Shown in pieces: positions 27,811 through 36,498 of a stretch of DNA of 64,000 nucleotides; within the stretch, counting starts at the first letter, position 1, and each line of letters starts with the position of its first letter. Position numbers and translations under genes: made by a program. The notes beneath the pieces are model-generated. The model searched no databases. It saw only the letters and a program-made list of their open reading frames with translations, and was not told the origin of the DNA. The stretch spans positions 1,302,001-1,366,000 of the forward strand of contig NZ_CP062803.1 in the NCBI RefSeq assembly GCF_008801925.2, in the 5' to 3' direction. Origin of the DNA: Cupriavidus basilensis. GTDB taxonomy: Bacteria; Pseudomonadota; Gammaproteobacteria; Burkholderiales; Burkholderiaceae.

Positions 27811-29613
27811 TCAGCGTGGCGGCTCCCTGGCAGGCTCGCCGCCTTGTGCCAGCGGTGCGCGCGTCGACAGGGCCTGCGCCAGGTCGACCAGCTTGATGAA
27901 TTCGCCACGGTAGCCAAAGCGGTCGGTGCCGCGCGCGCCGAGCGCCAGGGTGCGCGCGTCGGCGTAGGTCCAGCCGTTGACATGATTGCCGCCACGCAGT
28001 ACCTGGCCGAAGCCGGCTACCGCCACGGCGAAGCGCATGGCGTCGTCGGCCTGCGCCAGCGGCCGCACCGCGCTGTCCTGCACGGCCAGGTCGATCAGCT
28101 CGCTGGCTTGCGCCTGCGGCAGCTTGTAGCGCAGCTTGATGTGGGCCAGCTCGCCAGCGGCGCCCTTGCCCGGCTGGGCCAAGGGGCTGGCCGGCTGGTA
28201 GCGCAGTGGGTCGATCAGGCCGGGCTGGCCCGCCAGCGTCAGCTCATAGAGGGCTGTCACGGTGTGGCCGGCGCCGATGTCGCCGGCGTCGACCTGGTCG
28301 TTGTTGAAATCCTCGCGCTTGAGCGCGCGGTTTTCATAGCCGATCAGGCGGTATTCCTTGACCGTGGCGGGGTTGAACTCGACCTGGATCTTGACGTCGC
28401 GCGCCACCGTCGCCAGCGTGGAGCTGAACTCTTCGGCCAGCACCTTCTGGCCTTCCATCAGGTTGTCGATGTACGAGTAGGCGCCGTCACCCGCGTCGGC
28501 CAGTTGCTCCATCAGCTGGTCGTTGTAGTTGCCGGTGCCAAAGCCCAGCGTGGACAGCGAAACGCCGGACTTGCGCTTCTCTGCGACCAGGGCCTTGAGC
28601 TGGCGGAAGTCGGTGATGCCCACGTTGAAGTCGCCATCGGTGGCTAACAGCACGCGGTTGATTCCGCCCGCGATAAAGCTCTGCTGCGCTGCCTGGTAGG
28701 CCAGCGCGATGCCGCTCGCGCCGGAAGTCGAGCCGCCCGCTACCAGCGAATCGATGGCCGACGAGATGGTAGCCTTGTCGCTGCCCGACGTCGGCGGCAG
28801 TACCACGCGCGTGCCACTGGCGTAGGTCACCAGCGTGATGCGGTCCTGCGCGCGCAGCGCGTTGGTCAGCAGCTTGAGCGAGGACTTCAGCAGCGGCAGC
28901 TTGTCGGGCGAATACATCGACCCCGACACATCGACCAGGAAGACCAGGTTGGCCGGCGGCAGGCTGTCACGCGCCGCGTCGGCCGCCTTGATGCCGATGC
29001 GCAGCAGCACGTTGCGCGCTTGCCATGGCGCGGGCGCGGCGTCAGCGTGCACGACAAAGGGGCGGCCGTCGCGCGGCTGCGCGTAGTCGTACGGGAAGTA
29101 GTTGACCATTTCCTCCACGCGCACCGCATCGGCCGGTGGCAGCCGGCCGGCATTGAGCAGGCGGCGCACATTGCTGTAGCTGCCGGTGTCGACGTCGATG
29201 CTGAAGGTGGAGACAGGCGCTTGCGCTACCTGTTGCACGCCGTTCTCGTCGATGGCGCCATAGCGCTCGCGGTCTGGCCCGGGCTGTGGCTGCGGGTAGG
29301 GCATGGGGCGTGCCAGCAGGGTCATGGGCGCCGCAGGCATGGCGCGCATGGCAGGCGCGTAGGCATTGGCCACGGCGCCGGCGACAGCCTGCTTGGCGGC
29401 AGGCGCGGTGTCGCGGGCCTCTGCCTTGGGCACGGTGGGCACGGACTGCACGGGAGCGGCCGGGGCAACCGGGGGCGTTGCCACCGGCTGCGTGGCCGGT
29501 GGCGCGTTGCCGGCGCGCGCGGGCAGATCCGGCGGGGTAGGGGCAGTGGTGGACGGACCACCGCAAGCGGCCACCGCAAAGGCAATGGCCAAGGCTCCCA
29601 AGCGCTTAAGCAT
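27811..29613 (-). CDS. VWA-domain lipoprotein, YfbK-like
   Basis: 600 residues. Lipobox AVAAC near residue 17 marks a lipoprotein. After an Ala/Pro-rich linker comes the YfbK N-terminal region (STFSIDVDTGSYSNVRRLLN then VRVEEMVNYFPYDY), a von Willebrand factor A domain with intact MIDAS motif DVSGSMYS (about residue 228) and TDGDFNVG, and a C-terminal region like DUF3520. VWA domains bind metal and partner proteins; this family's role is unknown. It is the first gene of a minus-strand operon with an ECF sigma factor and a membrane anti-sigma-like protein. Confidence 0.88.
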   Translation of the reverse strand: MLKRLGALAIAFAVAACGGPSTTAPTPPDLPARAGNAPPATQPVATPPVAPAAPVQSVPTVPKAEARDTAPAAKQAVAGAVANAYAPAMRAMPAAPMTLLARPMPYPQPQPGPDRERYGAIDENGVQQVAQAPVSTFSIDVDTGSYSNVRRLLNAGRLPPADAVRVEEMVNYFPYDYAQPRDGRPFVVHADAAPAPWQARNVLLRIGIKAADAARDSLPPANLVFLVDVSGSMYSPDKLPLLKSSLKLLTNALRAQDRITLVTYASGTRVVLPPTSGSDKATISSAIDSLVAGGSTSGASGIALAYQAAQQSFIAGGINRVLLATDGDFNVGITDFRQLKALVAEKRKSGVSLSTLGFGTGNYNDQLMEQLADAGDGAYSYIDNLMEGQKVLAEEFSSTLATVARDVKIQVEFNPATVKEYRLIGYENRALKREDFNNDQVDAGDIGAGHTVTALYELTLAGQPGLIDPLRYQPASPLAQPGKGAAGELAHIKLRYKLPQAQASELIDLAVQDSAVRPLAQADDAMRFAVAVAGFGQVLRGGNHVNGWTYADARTLALGARGTDRFGYRGEFIKLVDLAQALSTRAPLAQGGEPAREPPR

Positions 29614-29706
29614 GTTCTTTTCTCCTGAAGGGCCGCGCCGGCGATGCCGGCGGCAGGGCGCTGTCAGTGAAACGAGGCAGCCTGGCGCAAGGGGTTAAGC
29701 GCGATC

Positions 29707-29739
29707 AAAAAAAGTCAGAACGCGCCAAGATCCGGCGCG
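29707..29739 (-). terminator. terminator after the Bug protein gene
   Basis: On the minus strand, CGCGCC-GGATCTT-GGCGCG (29721-29739) is followed by a short gap and seven T (29707-29713). It starts 2 bases after the stop at 29742. Confidence 0.65.
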
Positions 29740-29741
29740 GG

Positions 29742-30749
29742 TCAGTCGAGCCGGATGTCGGCCTGCTTCACCACGGTGGCCCAGCGCGCACGCTCGGCGA
29801 CGAAGAACTTGTTTGTCTCCGCCGGCGTCATGGTCACCACTTCCGCACCCTGGCCAGCGAGCTGCGCGCGCACTTCCGGCAAGCGGATGATGCGGATCAG
29901 TTCGCTGCTGATGCGTGCCACCAGCGTATCGGGCATGCCCGCCGGCGCCATCACGCCTTGCCAGGTGCCCGACTCGAAGCCTGGCACCCCTTGCTCGGCA
30001 ATGGTCGGCACCTGGCCCACCAGCGGCATGCGGGTCTTCTTGGATACCGCGATCACCTTCAGCTTGCCGGCCTGCACCTGGGGCAGCGTCGCCAGCATGC
30101 CGTTCATCAGCACCTGGGCGGTGCCGCCCACGGTATCGGCCACCGCCTGCGCACCGCCTTTGTATGGCACGTATTGCCACTTCGCGCCGGTAGCCTGCGC
30201 CACCGCCACGCCCGCCAGGTGCGGCGCGCTGCCGATGGCGGTCACGGCAAAGTTGAGCTGGGTGCGCTTGGACAGGTCCACCAGTTCCTTGAGGTTGCTG
30301 ACCTGCACCGAAGGATGGACCACCAGCAAATGCGGCGAGTACGCCAGCATGGACACGCCCTTCAGGTCCTTGCCCGGATCGAACGTGAGTTTGGTGTAGA
30401 CCGACGGGCTGATGGCCAGCGCGCCAACGTCGCACAGCAGCAATGTGTGATTGTCGGTGCCGGCCTGCGCGACCATGGCGGCGCCGATATTGCCGTTGGC
30501 GCCCGGGCGGTTATCCACCACGATGGGCTGGCCGAGGGCCTCGCCAAGCTGGCGGCTGATCAGGCGGGCAATGATGTCGGAGGAACCGCCGGCGGGATAG
30601 GGCACAACCAGCCGGATCGGTCGGGTAGGCCAGTCGGCGGCTTTCGCCGGGGACGACAGCAGCGTGCCGGCTGCGCCGAGGCTGCCCAGCGTGGCGGTTG
30701 CGCCCAGGGTCGAGAGTTGGGTCAGGAAGGTGCGGCGGCTGCTTGGCAT
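29742..30749 (-). CDS. Bug/TctC-family periplasmic binding protein
   Basis: 335 residues. Tat-like signal peptide MPSSRRTFLTQLSTLGATAT, ending about AKA-ADWP. The mature protein starts with the Bug hallmark WPTRPIRLVVPYPAGGSSDI, with further conserved GANGNIGAAMVAQA and VPYKGGAQAVADTVGG. Bug proteins bind small carboxylates or amides, and are very numerous in Bordetella, Cupriavidus and relatives. There is no TctAB permease gene nearby, so it may act as an orphan receptor. The frame upstream of the ATG is open to 31076 but carries no signal. Confidence 0.92.
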   Translation of the reverse strand: MPSSRRTFLTQLSTLGATATLGSLGAAGTLLSSPAKAADWPTRPIRLVVPYPAGGSSDIIARLISRQLGEALGQPIVVDNRPGANGNIGAAMVAQAGTDNHTLLLCDVGALAISPSVYTKLTFDPGKDLKGVSMLAYSPHLLVVHPSVQVSNLKELVDLSKRTQLNFAVTAIGSAPHLAGVAVAQATGAKWQYVPYKGGAQAVADTVGGTAQVLMNGMLATLPQVQAGKLKVIAVSKKTRMPLVGQVPTIAEQGVPGFESGTWQGVMAPAGMPDTLVARISSELIRIIRLPEVRAQLAGQGAEVVTMTPAETNKFFVAERARWATVVKQADIRLD

Positions 30750-30947
30750 TGGCGTTGTCTCCGGCTTTGTCTTAGTTGTATGTTGTCGTATATGTAGGAT
30801 CATAGCCGGAAGTTCGGGGGCAGGTCCAGGGTATTCTTTTAACGGGATTTCAGGCGTGAAGGATGGCGAACCTGGTGAGAGTCGCGATGAGTTTGTTGCC
30901 GAAACAAGGGCTACACATCCTCTGATACGATAACTTGCGTCGTAAAA

Positions 30948-30979
30948 AAACCTCTTCCCCGCGCTGGGGGAAGAGGTTT
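30948..30979 (-). terminator. Rho-independent terminator of the kinase gene
   Basis: AAACCTCTTCCCC (30948-30960), 6-nt loop, GGGGAAGAGGTTT (30967-30979). On the minus strand it ends in seven or more T. It lies 30 bases after the kinase stop (31009). The remaining gap to the Bug gene (30750-30947) holds its promoter region only. Confidence 0.9.
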
Positions 30980-31008
30980 CCTGATGATCCCGGCGAAGCG
31001 GCAGATTG

Positions 31009-32085
31009 TTATTGCTTGGCCTTTTTTGCGTACTCCCAGCCCATTTCCGCCATCGGCCGGGCACGCTTTCCTGCATCCGCGGCCTGCGCGGAGGAAGCCG
31101 TCCCGTCCACCACGCGCTTCATGATCCCCTGCAGGATGCCGGCAATCCGGAACATGCTGAACGCCAGGTAGAAATTCCAGTCGCCGGTGATCGGCCGGCC
31201 AGTGCGTTGCTCGTAGGTGCGGCGGTACGCGGCCTCGTCAGGGATGCCGAGCCCGGCATGGTCCAGGCCAGCGATGCCGCGGAACTGTCCCGGGGCAATG
31301 TGCCAGCTCATGCAGTGATAGCCGAAGTCGGCCATCGGGTGCCCCAGCGTGGACAGTTCCCAGTCGAGCACGGCCAGCACGCGCGGCTCGGTGGGGTGGA
31401 ACATGAGGTTATCGAGCCGGTAGTCGCCATGCACGATGGACGTGAGATCGGCGTCTTCCTGCGGGATATGCTCGGGCAGCCAGGCCATCAGCGAGTCCAT
31501 GGCCGGGATGCTCTCGGTCTCGGACAGCTTGTATTGCTTGGTCCAGCGCTCGATCTGGCGCGAGAAGTAGTTGCCCGGCTTGCCGTAGTCGCCCAGGCCG
31601 ATGGCCTTGTAGTCGACGGTGTGCAGCGCGGAGATGACGCGGTTCATCTCGTCGTAGATGGCGGCGCGCTCGGCCGGTGTCATGTCGGGCAGCGACTGGT
31701 CCCACAGCACGCGGCCGGCGACGAATTCCATGATGTAGAAGGCGCGGCCGATCACGGCTTCGTCTTCGCACAGCGCATACATCCTGGCCACCGGCACATC
31801 GGTGCCGGCCAGCGCGGCCATCACGCGGTATTCGCGCTCGATGGCGTGGGCCGAAGGCAGCAGCTTGGACTTGGGGCCCGGCTTGGCGCGCATCACGTAG
31901 GTCTGGCCAGGTGTGATCAGCTTGAACGTGGGGTTGGACTGCCCGCCCTTGAACTGCTCGATGGAGAGCGGGCCGGCAAAGCCGGCAACATGCTCGCGCA
32001 TCCAGGCTTCCAGCGCGGCCAGGTCAAAGCGTTGCTGCTCGGCTACCTCGCGGGTGCCTTCGAAATTCGAAACGTTGGTGCTCAT
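31009..32085 (-). CDS. APH-type phosphotransferase (ACAD10/11 kinase-like, LvaA-like)
   Basis: 358 residues of the aminoglycoside-phosphotransferase/choline-kinase fold. Kinase marks: GGQSNPTFKL nucleotide loop, the Brenner motif IVHGDYRLDNLMFHP and the metal-binding DWELSTLGHPMADF. The sequence resembles the kinase half of mammalian ACAD10/11 and bacterial LvaA, which phosphorylate 4-hydroxyacyl-CoAs so that an ACAD partner can remove the hydroxyl as phosphate. A suitable ACAD is encoded at 23233-24495. A histidine phosphatase gene and an enoyl-CoA hydratase gene lie directly upstream on the same strand, supporting an acyl-CoA role rather than antibiotic resistance. Confidence 0.88.
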   Translation of the reverse strand: MSTNVSNFEGTREVAEQQRFDLAALEAWMREHVAGFAGPLSIEQFKGGQSNPTFKLITPGQTYVMRAKPGPKSKLLPSAHAIEREYRVMAALAGTDVPVARMYALCEDEAVIGRAFYIMEFVAGRVLWDQSLPDMTPAERAAIYDEMNRVISALHTVDYKAIGLGDYGKPGNYFSRQIERWTKQYKLSETESIPAMDSLMAWLPEHIPQEDADLTSIVHGDYRLDNLMFHPTEPRVLAVLDWELSTLGHPMADFGYHCMSWHIAPGQFRGIAGLDHAGLGIPDEAAYRRTYEQRTGRPITGDWNFYLAFSMFRIAGILQGIMKRVVDGTASSAQAADAGKRARPMAEMGWEYAKKAKQ

Positions 32086-32140
32086 GCTGTCTCCGTGTTT
32101 TCGGTATGTTCCGGGTTTTCCGAGATTCGAATACGTCTGT

Positions 32141-32158
32141 CTTGTCCGTCTTGTCCGT
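32141..32158. repeat. 9-bp tandem repeat x2
   Basis: CTTGTCCGT twice, followed by TTTATC twice, in the 99-bp gap between the kinase and phosphatase genes. Confidence 0.8.
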
Positions 32159-32184
32159 TTTATCTTTATCTCTGTGCGGCGTGG

Positions 32185-32919
32185 CTAGCTGGCCGGCCCG
32201 CGCAGGTCGCGAAAGCGCAGGTATTGATGCAGCAACACTTCCATGGTGGTGTGGCGCGTACCGCTGTGCACGGGCGTGGGCGGCGAGTAATTCATCATGC
32301 GCACCACCCAGTCCAGTGGCTCGTCGCCCACGTCGAGCACATTGATGCAGCCGGCGGTTTGCATCAGGCTGCCGAAGAACACGCGGCGCCCGCAGGTGAT
32401 GGCGTGGGAGAGGATGGCGCGGTTGGTGCCGCCATGCAGGACCAGCAGGGCGGTGTCCCAGTTCGGGTCGTCGCGCAGGCGGCGCAGGGCGGGCAGCACG
32501 CGGTCGAGGAATTCGCCCACGCTTTCGCCATCGAGGAAGCGCTTGTCTTCGGGCACTTCGCCTTCAAAGGCACCGATAAAGGCGTCGCGCAGCTTGTCGT
32601 CGCTGATGCCTTGCAGCTTGCCACCGCGGATTTCCTGCAGCTCGGGCCAGGTTTCCATCGCGGCATCGGCCATGCCGGGCAACTCCGCCAGCACGCGCTC
32701 GGCGGTTTCCACCGTGCGCGGCAGCCCGCTGACGATGATGCGGTCGAAGCGGATGTTCTCGGCGGCAAACGCACGGCCAGCCGCGCTGGCCTGTTCGCGC
32801 CCGGTATCGTTGAGCGGCACCAGCTCGGGCAGCGCAGGGCGCCCGGTCTCGTCGAAGTAGGTCACCGCGCCATGGCGCATCAGGTAGATGCGGCGGCGGG
32901 GCGAGGGCGGCAATTCCAT
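32185..32919 (-). CDS. histidine phosphatase family protein (phosphoglycerate mutase-like)
   Basis: 244 residues. The RHG phosphohistidine motif is near the N-terminus (IYLMRHGAVTYF), PLNDTGREQA follows, and the second catalytic His lies in LLVLHGGTNRAIL. These branch-1 enzymes include phosphatases for sugars, cofactors and small metabolites; the exact substrate cannot be read. The ATG at 32919 has GGAGAC upstream. It sits between an enoyl-CoA hydratase and a CoA-ester kinase on the same strand, so removal of a phosphate from a kinase product is conceivable, but not shown. Confidence 0.85.
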   Translation of the reverse strand: MELPPSPRRRIYLMRHGAVTYFDETGRPALPELVPLNDTGREQASAAGRAFAAENIRFDRIIVSGLPRTVETAERVLAELPGMADAAMETWPELQEIRGGKLQGISDDKLRDAFIGAFEGEVPEDKRFLDGESVGEFLDRVLPALRRLRDDPNWDTALLVLHGGTNRAILSHAITCGRRVFFGSLMQTAGCINVLDVGDEPLDWVVRMMNYSPPTPVHSGTRHTTMEVLLHQYLRFRDLRGPAS

Positions 32920-33024
32920 GCAAGTCTCCGGTGCTTGTGCTGCTGTACCCGTCTGCGCGGGCATCGTTGGCGTGGCATTGCGAGGCCGGGTGCGCGCGTT
33001 GGCGAACCCGGCGGGCAGGGCGGC

Positions 33025-33804
33025 TCAGCGGTAGTTCGGCTTGCGCTTTTCCAGGAAGGCGCTGATGCCTTCGCCGCCATCCTTGTGATGCAGCGCGGCC
33101 ACGAAGTTGTCGCGCTCTTGCGCCAGGTGCTCGGTCAGGCTGGCGGTGGCGGCGTGGTTGATCAGGCCCTTGATGCGGCCCATGGCGTGCGGCGAGCGCG
33201 TGGCCAGCGATTCGCCCAGGCGCAGCGCTTCGGTCAGCGCCTGGCCGGGCGGCACCACGCGGTTGACCAGCCCGAAATGGGCCAGGCGCGCGGCATCCAC
33301 GGGCTTGCCTTCCATGATCAGTTCGGAGGCGAGCTGCCGGGGCAGGGCACGGGCCAGCTCGTACGAGCCGCCGCCGTCAGGCGTGAGGCCAACGTTGACG
33401 TAGGCCATCACGAACTTGGCGTCGCTGGCGGCCACCACGAAATCGCAGGCGAGCACCAGCGAGAAGCCGGCGCCCGCGGCGGGGCCTTCCACGGCAGCGA
33501 TGATCGGCTTGGGGAAGGCGTGCAGCGTTTCGATCCAGTGGTTCAGGACTTCGATGCTCTCGGCTTGCACCTCGCGCGGCTTGGCGCGGTTGCCAAGCAG
33601 GCGGTTGAGGTTGCCGCCGGCGCAGAACACGCCATCCGCGCCGGTGATCACCACCGCGCGGATTTCGTCGTCGCGCGAGGCCAGCTCAAGCGCTTCCTGC
33701 GAGGCCGCGTAGATGTCCGGATGCAGCGCGTTGCGTGCCTCGGGGTTCGAGATGGTCAGCACCAGGGTGGTGTCGACGCGTTCGGATAACAGCTGTGCGG
33801 TCAT
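33025..33804 (-). CDS. enoyl-CoA hydratase/isomerase family protein
   Basis: 259 residues, a complete crotonase fold. The oxyanion-hole segment FCAGGNLNRLL, the GPAAGAGFSLVLACD strand and the PDGGGSYELARALPRQLASEL motif are present. PDGGGS, with Asp in place of the usual catalytic Glu position, is the form seen in PaaG-type isomerases, so isomerisation or hydration are both possible. It is 91 bases downstream of a 3-hydroxyacyl-CoA dehydrogenase gene, separated by a hairpin terminator. Confidence 0.9.
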   Translation of the reverse strand: MTAQLLSERVDTTLVLTISNPEARNALHPDIYAASQEALELASRDDEIRAVVITGADGVFCAGGNLNRLLGNRAKPREVQAESIEVLNHWIETLHAFPKPIIAAVEGPAAGAGFSLVLACDFVVAASDAKFVMAYVNVGLTPDGGGSYELARALPRQLASELIMEGKPVDAARLAHFGLVNRVVPPGQALTEALRLGESLATRSPHAMGRIKGLINHAATASLTEHLAQERDNFVAALHHKDGGEGISAFLEKRKPNYR

Positions 33805-33860
33805 GGCGGCCTGTGCGGATGCGCGAATGCAACGATGCAACGCGGTGTCGGATACGAAAC

Positions 33861-33888
33861 GACCGCAGGCCAAAACAAGCCTGCGGTC
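33861..33888 (-). terminator. hairpin after 3-hydroxyacyl-CoA dehydrogenase gene
   Basis: GACCGCAGGC (33861-33870) pairs with GCCTGCGGTC (33879-33888) around an 8-nt loop. The minus-strand tail is only weakly T-rich (GTTTCG), so termination may be partial. Confidence 0.65.
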
Positions 33889-33895
33889 GCGGTTC

Positions 33896-35419
33896 TTACT
33901 GCTCTTCGGCCAGCAGCGACAGCCCGAGGCCGGCGCGGCGCCACAGCCACGGGCTGGGGCGGTAGCGCATGTCGCCGGTCAGGCGTTCCAGGTTGCGCAG
34001 CACGGTCAGCACCAGATGCGGGCCGATCACGTCGCCCAGCGCCAGCGGGCCCTTGGGGTAGCCCAGGCCCAGGTTGACGGCGAGGTCGATGTCCACCGGC
34101 GTGGCAATGCGCTGTTGCGCGATGTCGCTGGCGATGTTCACGATGCAGCTGATGATGCGCTGGGCCACGAAGCCGGCCGAGTCGCGGATCACGGTCACGG
34201 GCACGCCGTCGCTGCCGAACACGCCGTGCGCGGCCTCGCGCATGGCGGCTGACGTGGCCGGCGTGGTCATCAGCGTGCGGCGCTTGGTGGCTTCGAACGG
34301 CAGCAGCGTGTCGATGGCGACCACGCGGGTGGGGTCCAGGCCCTCATGCAGGGCGCAGGTGGTGGCGTCCAGCCCCAGCGGCGTGACCACGATCAGGGCG
34401 TCGTCCGAGGGCCGGTTGCCGGCTTCGGGCGTGATGCCCAGCGAGAGCAGCAGCTTGACCGCCATGCCGTGGCCGCGTTCGTCGGCAAGGCTGACCCAGA
34501 CGCTGGCCGGGCGCGCGGTGGGCACGGCGGCGGTGGCGGGCAGCTGCTTCTGGCCGTCGGCATAGCGGTAGAAACCGGCGCCGGCCTTGCGGCCGATCAG
34601 GCCGCCCACCGAGCGGATCGCCGTGATGGGCGACGGGCGGTAGCGCGGTTCCTGGTAGAACTGGTTGTAGATGGATTCCATCACCGGGTGCGACACGTCC
34701 AGCCCGGTCAGGTCCATCAGCTCGAACGGGCCCATGCGAAAGCCCGCCTGCTCGCGCATGATGGCGTCGATGTCGGCGAACCCGGCCACGCCTTCCTGCG
34801 CGACCTTCAGGCCTTCGATGTTCATGCCGCGCCCGGCATGGTTGACGATAAAGCCGGGCATGTCCTTGCAGCGCACCGGGGTATGGCCCAGGCGGCGCGA
34901 CAGGGCCATCAGCGCGTCACCCACGGCGGGGTCGCCGGACAGGCCGTCGATCACCTCGACCACCTTCATCAGCGGCACCGGGTTGAAGAAGTGATAGCCG
35001 GCGATGCGGCCAGGTTGCTTGGCGCCCACCGCGATCGCGGTGATCGACAGCGACGACGTGTTGGAGGCAATCACGGCATCCGCACGCAGGATGGCTTCGA
35101 GCTTGGCCACCAGGTCACGCTTGACTTCGAGCTTTTCGACGATGGCCTCGAGCACCATGTCGCAGCCCGCCAGGTCTTCCAGGGCATTGCAGGGCAGCAC
35201 GCGGGCCAGCGCGGCGGCGCCGTCCTCGGCGCTCATCTTGCCCTTTTCGGCCAGCTTGGCGAACGTATCCTGCAGGTATTGCCGGGCGGCGGCCACGGCT
35301 TGCGGGTTGGTGTCGTACAGGCTGACGGTCAGCCCGGCCTGCGCGGCGATCTGGGCAATGCCCCGGCCCATGGCGCCGGTGCCGACGATGCCCAGCGAGT
35401 CAATGGTGAAAGTGCTCAT
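33896..35419 (-). CDS. 3-hydroxyacyl-CoA dehydrogenase (PaaH/PaaC-like)
   Basis: 507 residues, longer than single-domain enzymes (about 285) because it has the PaaH layout: NAD-binding Rossmann domain (IVGTGAMGRGIAQIAAQAG at residue 11-29), the catalytic segment GYHFFNPVPLMKVVEVI, and two 3HCDH C-terminal domains, the second near GLGYPKGPLALGD. It oxidises 3-hydroxyacyl-CoA to 3-oxoacyl-CoA; PaaH acts in phenylacetate breakdown, but no other paa genes are here, so its substrate may be general. The enoyl-CoA hydratase gene follows. A TetR-like dyad lies in its promoter. Confidence 0.93.
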   Translation of the reverse strand: MSTFTIDSLGIVGTGAMGRGIAQIAAQAGLTVSLYDTNPQAVAAARQYLQDTFAKLAEKGKMSAEDGAAALARVLPCNALEDLAGCDMVLEAIVEKLEVKRDLVAKLEAILRADAVIASNTSSLSITAIAVGAKQPGRIAGYHFFNPVPLMKVVEVIDGLSGDPAVGDALMALSRRLGHTPVRCKDMPGFIVNHAGRGMNIEGLKVAQEGVAGFADIDAIMREQAGFRMGPFELMDLTGLDVSHPVMESIYNQFYQEPRYRPSPITAIRSVGGLIGRKAGAGFYRYADGQKQLPATAAVPTARPASVWVSLADERGHGMAVKLLLSLGITPEAGNRPSDDALIVVTPLGLDATTCALHEGLDPTRVVAIDTLLPFEATKRRTLMTTPATSAAMREAAHGVFGSDGVPVTVIRDSAGFVAQRIISCIVNIASDIAQQRIATPVDIDLAVNLGLGYPKGPLALGDVIGPHLVLTVLRNLERLTGDMRYRPSPWLWRRAGLGLSLLAEEQ

Positions 35420-35448
35420 AGTGCGTCCAGAAAAGTGTGGTTAAATTA

Positions 35449-35460
35449 GCACGATCGTAC
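35449..35460. promoter_or_regulatory. palindrome GCACGATCGTAC, possible TetR-type operator
   Basis: ACGATCGT (35451-35458) is a perfect palindrome inside a 12-bp dyad with one mismatch, 30 bases upstream of the 3-hydroxyacyl-CoA dehydrogenase start. Such ACGATCGT cores occur in operators of TetR-type fatty-acid regulators. No tetR gene is in the window. Confidence 0.4.
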
Positions 35461-35620
35461 GTTTTTTGCATCATCCGCGACAGTGGGGCGATGCAGGCGG
35501 CGTGCGCTGATCGGCCAACGCGGACCGCCAGAGTCTGTCATGGCACACAATGCCTGCTTGCCTGTGTGTGGGCAGGTTACCTTAGCCCCTGATTTCATCG
35601 CGATCCACCCGGTGGGTTGC

Positions 35621-35638
35621 CAATCACGCCAATCACGC
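35621..35638. repeat. 9-bp tandem repeat x2 before gst
   Basis: CAATCACGC twice, then CATAACGAGGAGAG with the ribosome-binding site of the GST gene at 35660. Confidence 0.85.
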
Positions 35639-35659
35639 CATAACGAGGAGAGAGACGAC

Positions 35660-36301
35660 ATGCTGAAACTCTGTGGTTTTGCCGCCAGCAACTACTACAA
35701 CAAGGTCAAGCTGGCCTTGCTGGAAAAGAACCTGCCGTTCGAGGAGGAGCTGGCCTGGATCGGCAAGACCGATCTCGAAGCCTCGCCGCTGGGCAAGGTG
35801 CCCTACATGATCACCGATCACGGCCCGCTATGCGAGTCCGAAGTACTGGACGCCTATATCGAGGCGACCTACCCGCAAGCGCCGCTGCTGCCCGCCAGCC
35901 CCTACGAGGCGGCCAAGGTGCGCGAACTGGTGACCTTCCTGGAGCTGTACCTGGAGCTGACCGCGCGCGAGCTTTACGCTGAAGCGTTTTTCGGCGGCAA
36001 GGTCAGCGATGGCGTCAAGGAACGCCAGAAAAAGCTGCTGGAACGCTATATCCCCGCCTTCGCCAAGCTGGCGAAGTTCTCGCCCTACCTGGCGGGCGAC
36101 ACCTTTACGCTGGCGGACTGCGCCGCGGTGGTGCACTTTCCGCTGATCTCGTCTTGCACCAAGATCATCTACGGTACGGACATGCTGGCCGACCTGCCGG
36201 TCAAGGCGTACCTCAAGCGCATGTCGGAGCGCCCGACGGTGCAAAAGGTGAATGAGGATCGCAAGGCGAATACCGAGCTGATGCTGAGCGGCCGGAAGTA
36301 A
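35660..36301 (+). CDS. glutathione S-transferase
   Basis: 213 residues with the two-domain GST layout. The thioredoxin-like half holds ASNYYNKVKLALLEKNLPFE, the cis-Pro in LGKVPYMI and the glutathione contact CESEVLDAYIE; the helical half ends with LADCAAVVHF and ERPTVQKV. Likely cytoplasmic detoxification or isomerase role. A clear GAGGAGAGAG precedes the ATG at 35660; the upstream frame is leader with tandem repeats. It lies divergent from the acyl-CoA gene group and next to a large palindrome. Confidence 0.9.
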   Translation: MLKLCGFAASNYYNKVKLALLEKNLPFEEELAWIGKTDLEASPLGKVPYMITDHGPLCESEVLDAYIEATYPQAPLLPASPYEAAKVRELVTFLELYLELTARELYAEAFFGGKVSDGVKERQKKLLERYIPAFAKLAKFSPYLAGDTFTLADCAAVVHFPLISSCTKIIYGTDMLADLPVKAYLKRMSERPTVQKVNEDRKANTELMLSGRK

Positions 36302-36353
36302 GGCGAGACGCCGCGCGATGCGAAGCGAGCCGTGAAGGTGTGATCTCCCGTTA

Positions 36354-36480
36354 TGGGGCGCCTCGTCGTCAGGCCAAAAGAGCGGAAAAGAGGAGGCCAT
36401 GTTTGAGTATCGCCCTAAGGCGATGCGAGTTTGGCCTCCGGCCGCTCTTTTGGCCTGACGACGAGGAGTCTTTCGCCCCA
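36354..36480. repeat. 127-bp palindromic element (REP/MITE-like)
   Basis: The core is a perfect 25-bp inverted repeat: left arm 36361-36385 (starts CCTCGTCGTCAGGCC), right arm 36442-36466. Further pairs nest inside: GGAGGCCA/TGGCCTCC (36392-36399, 36432-36439) and ATCGCC-CTAA-GGCGAT (36409-36424). TGGGGCG/CGCCCCA (36354-36360, 36474-36480) close it outside with a 7-nt bulge. It would fold into one long rod with a 4-nt loop. It carries no ORF of note and sits between convergent genes. Confidence 0.88.
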
Positions 36481-36498
36481 TCCGGGTCGCCTTCTTTG

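Noticed and set aside
31009..32085. Antibiotic resistance by the APH-fold kinase
   Set aside because: Sequence and context match acyl-CoA kinases; no drug-resistance neighbours.
31006..33789. Long plus-strand open frame of about 927 codons opposite the kinase, phosphatase and hydratase genes
   Set aside because: Three recognisable minus-strand genes occupy the same bases; the plus-strand peptide shows no known motif.
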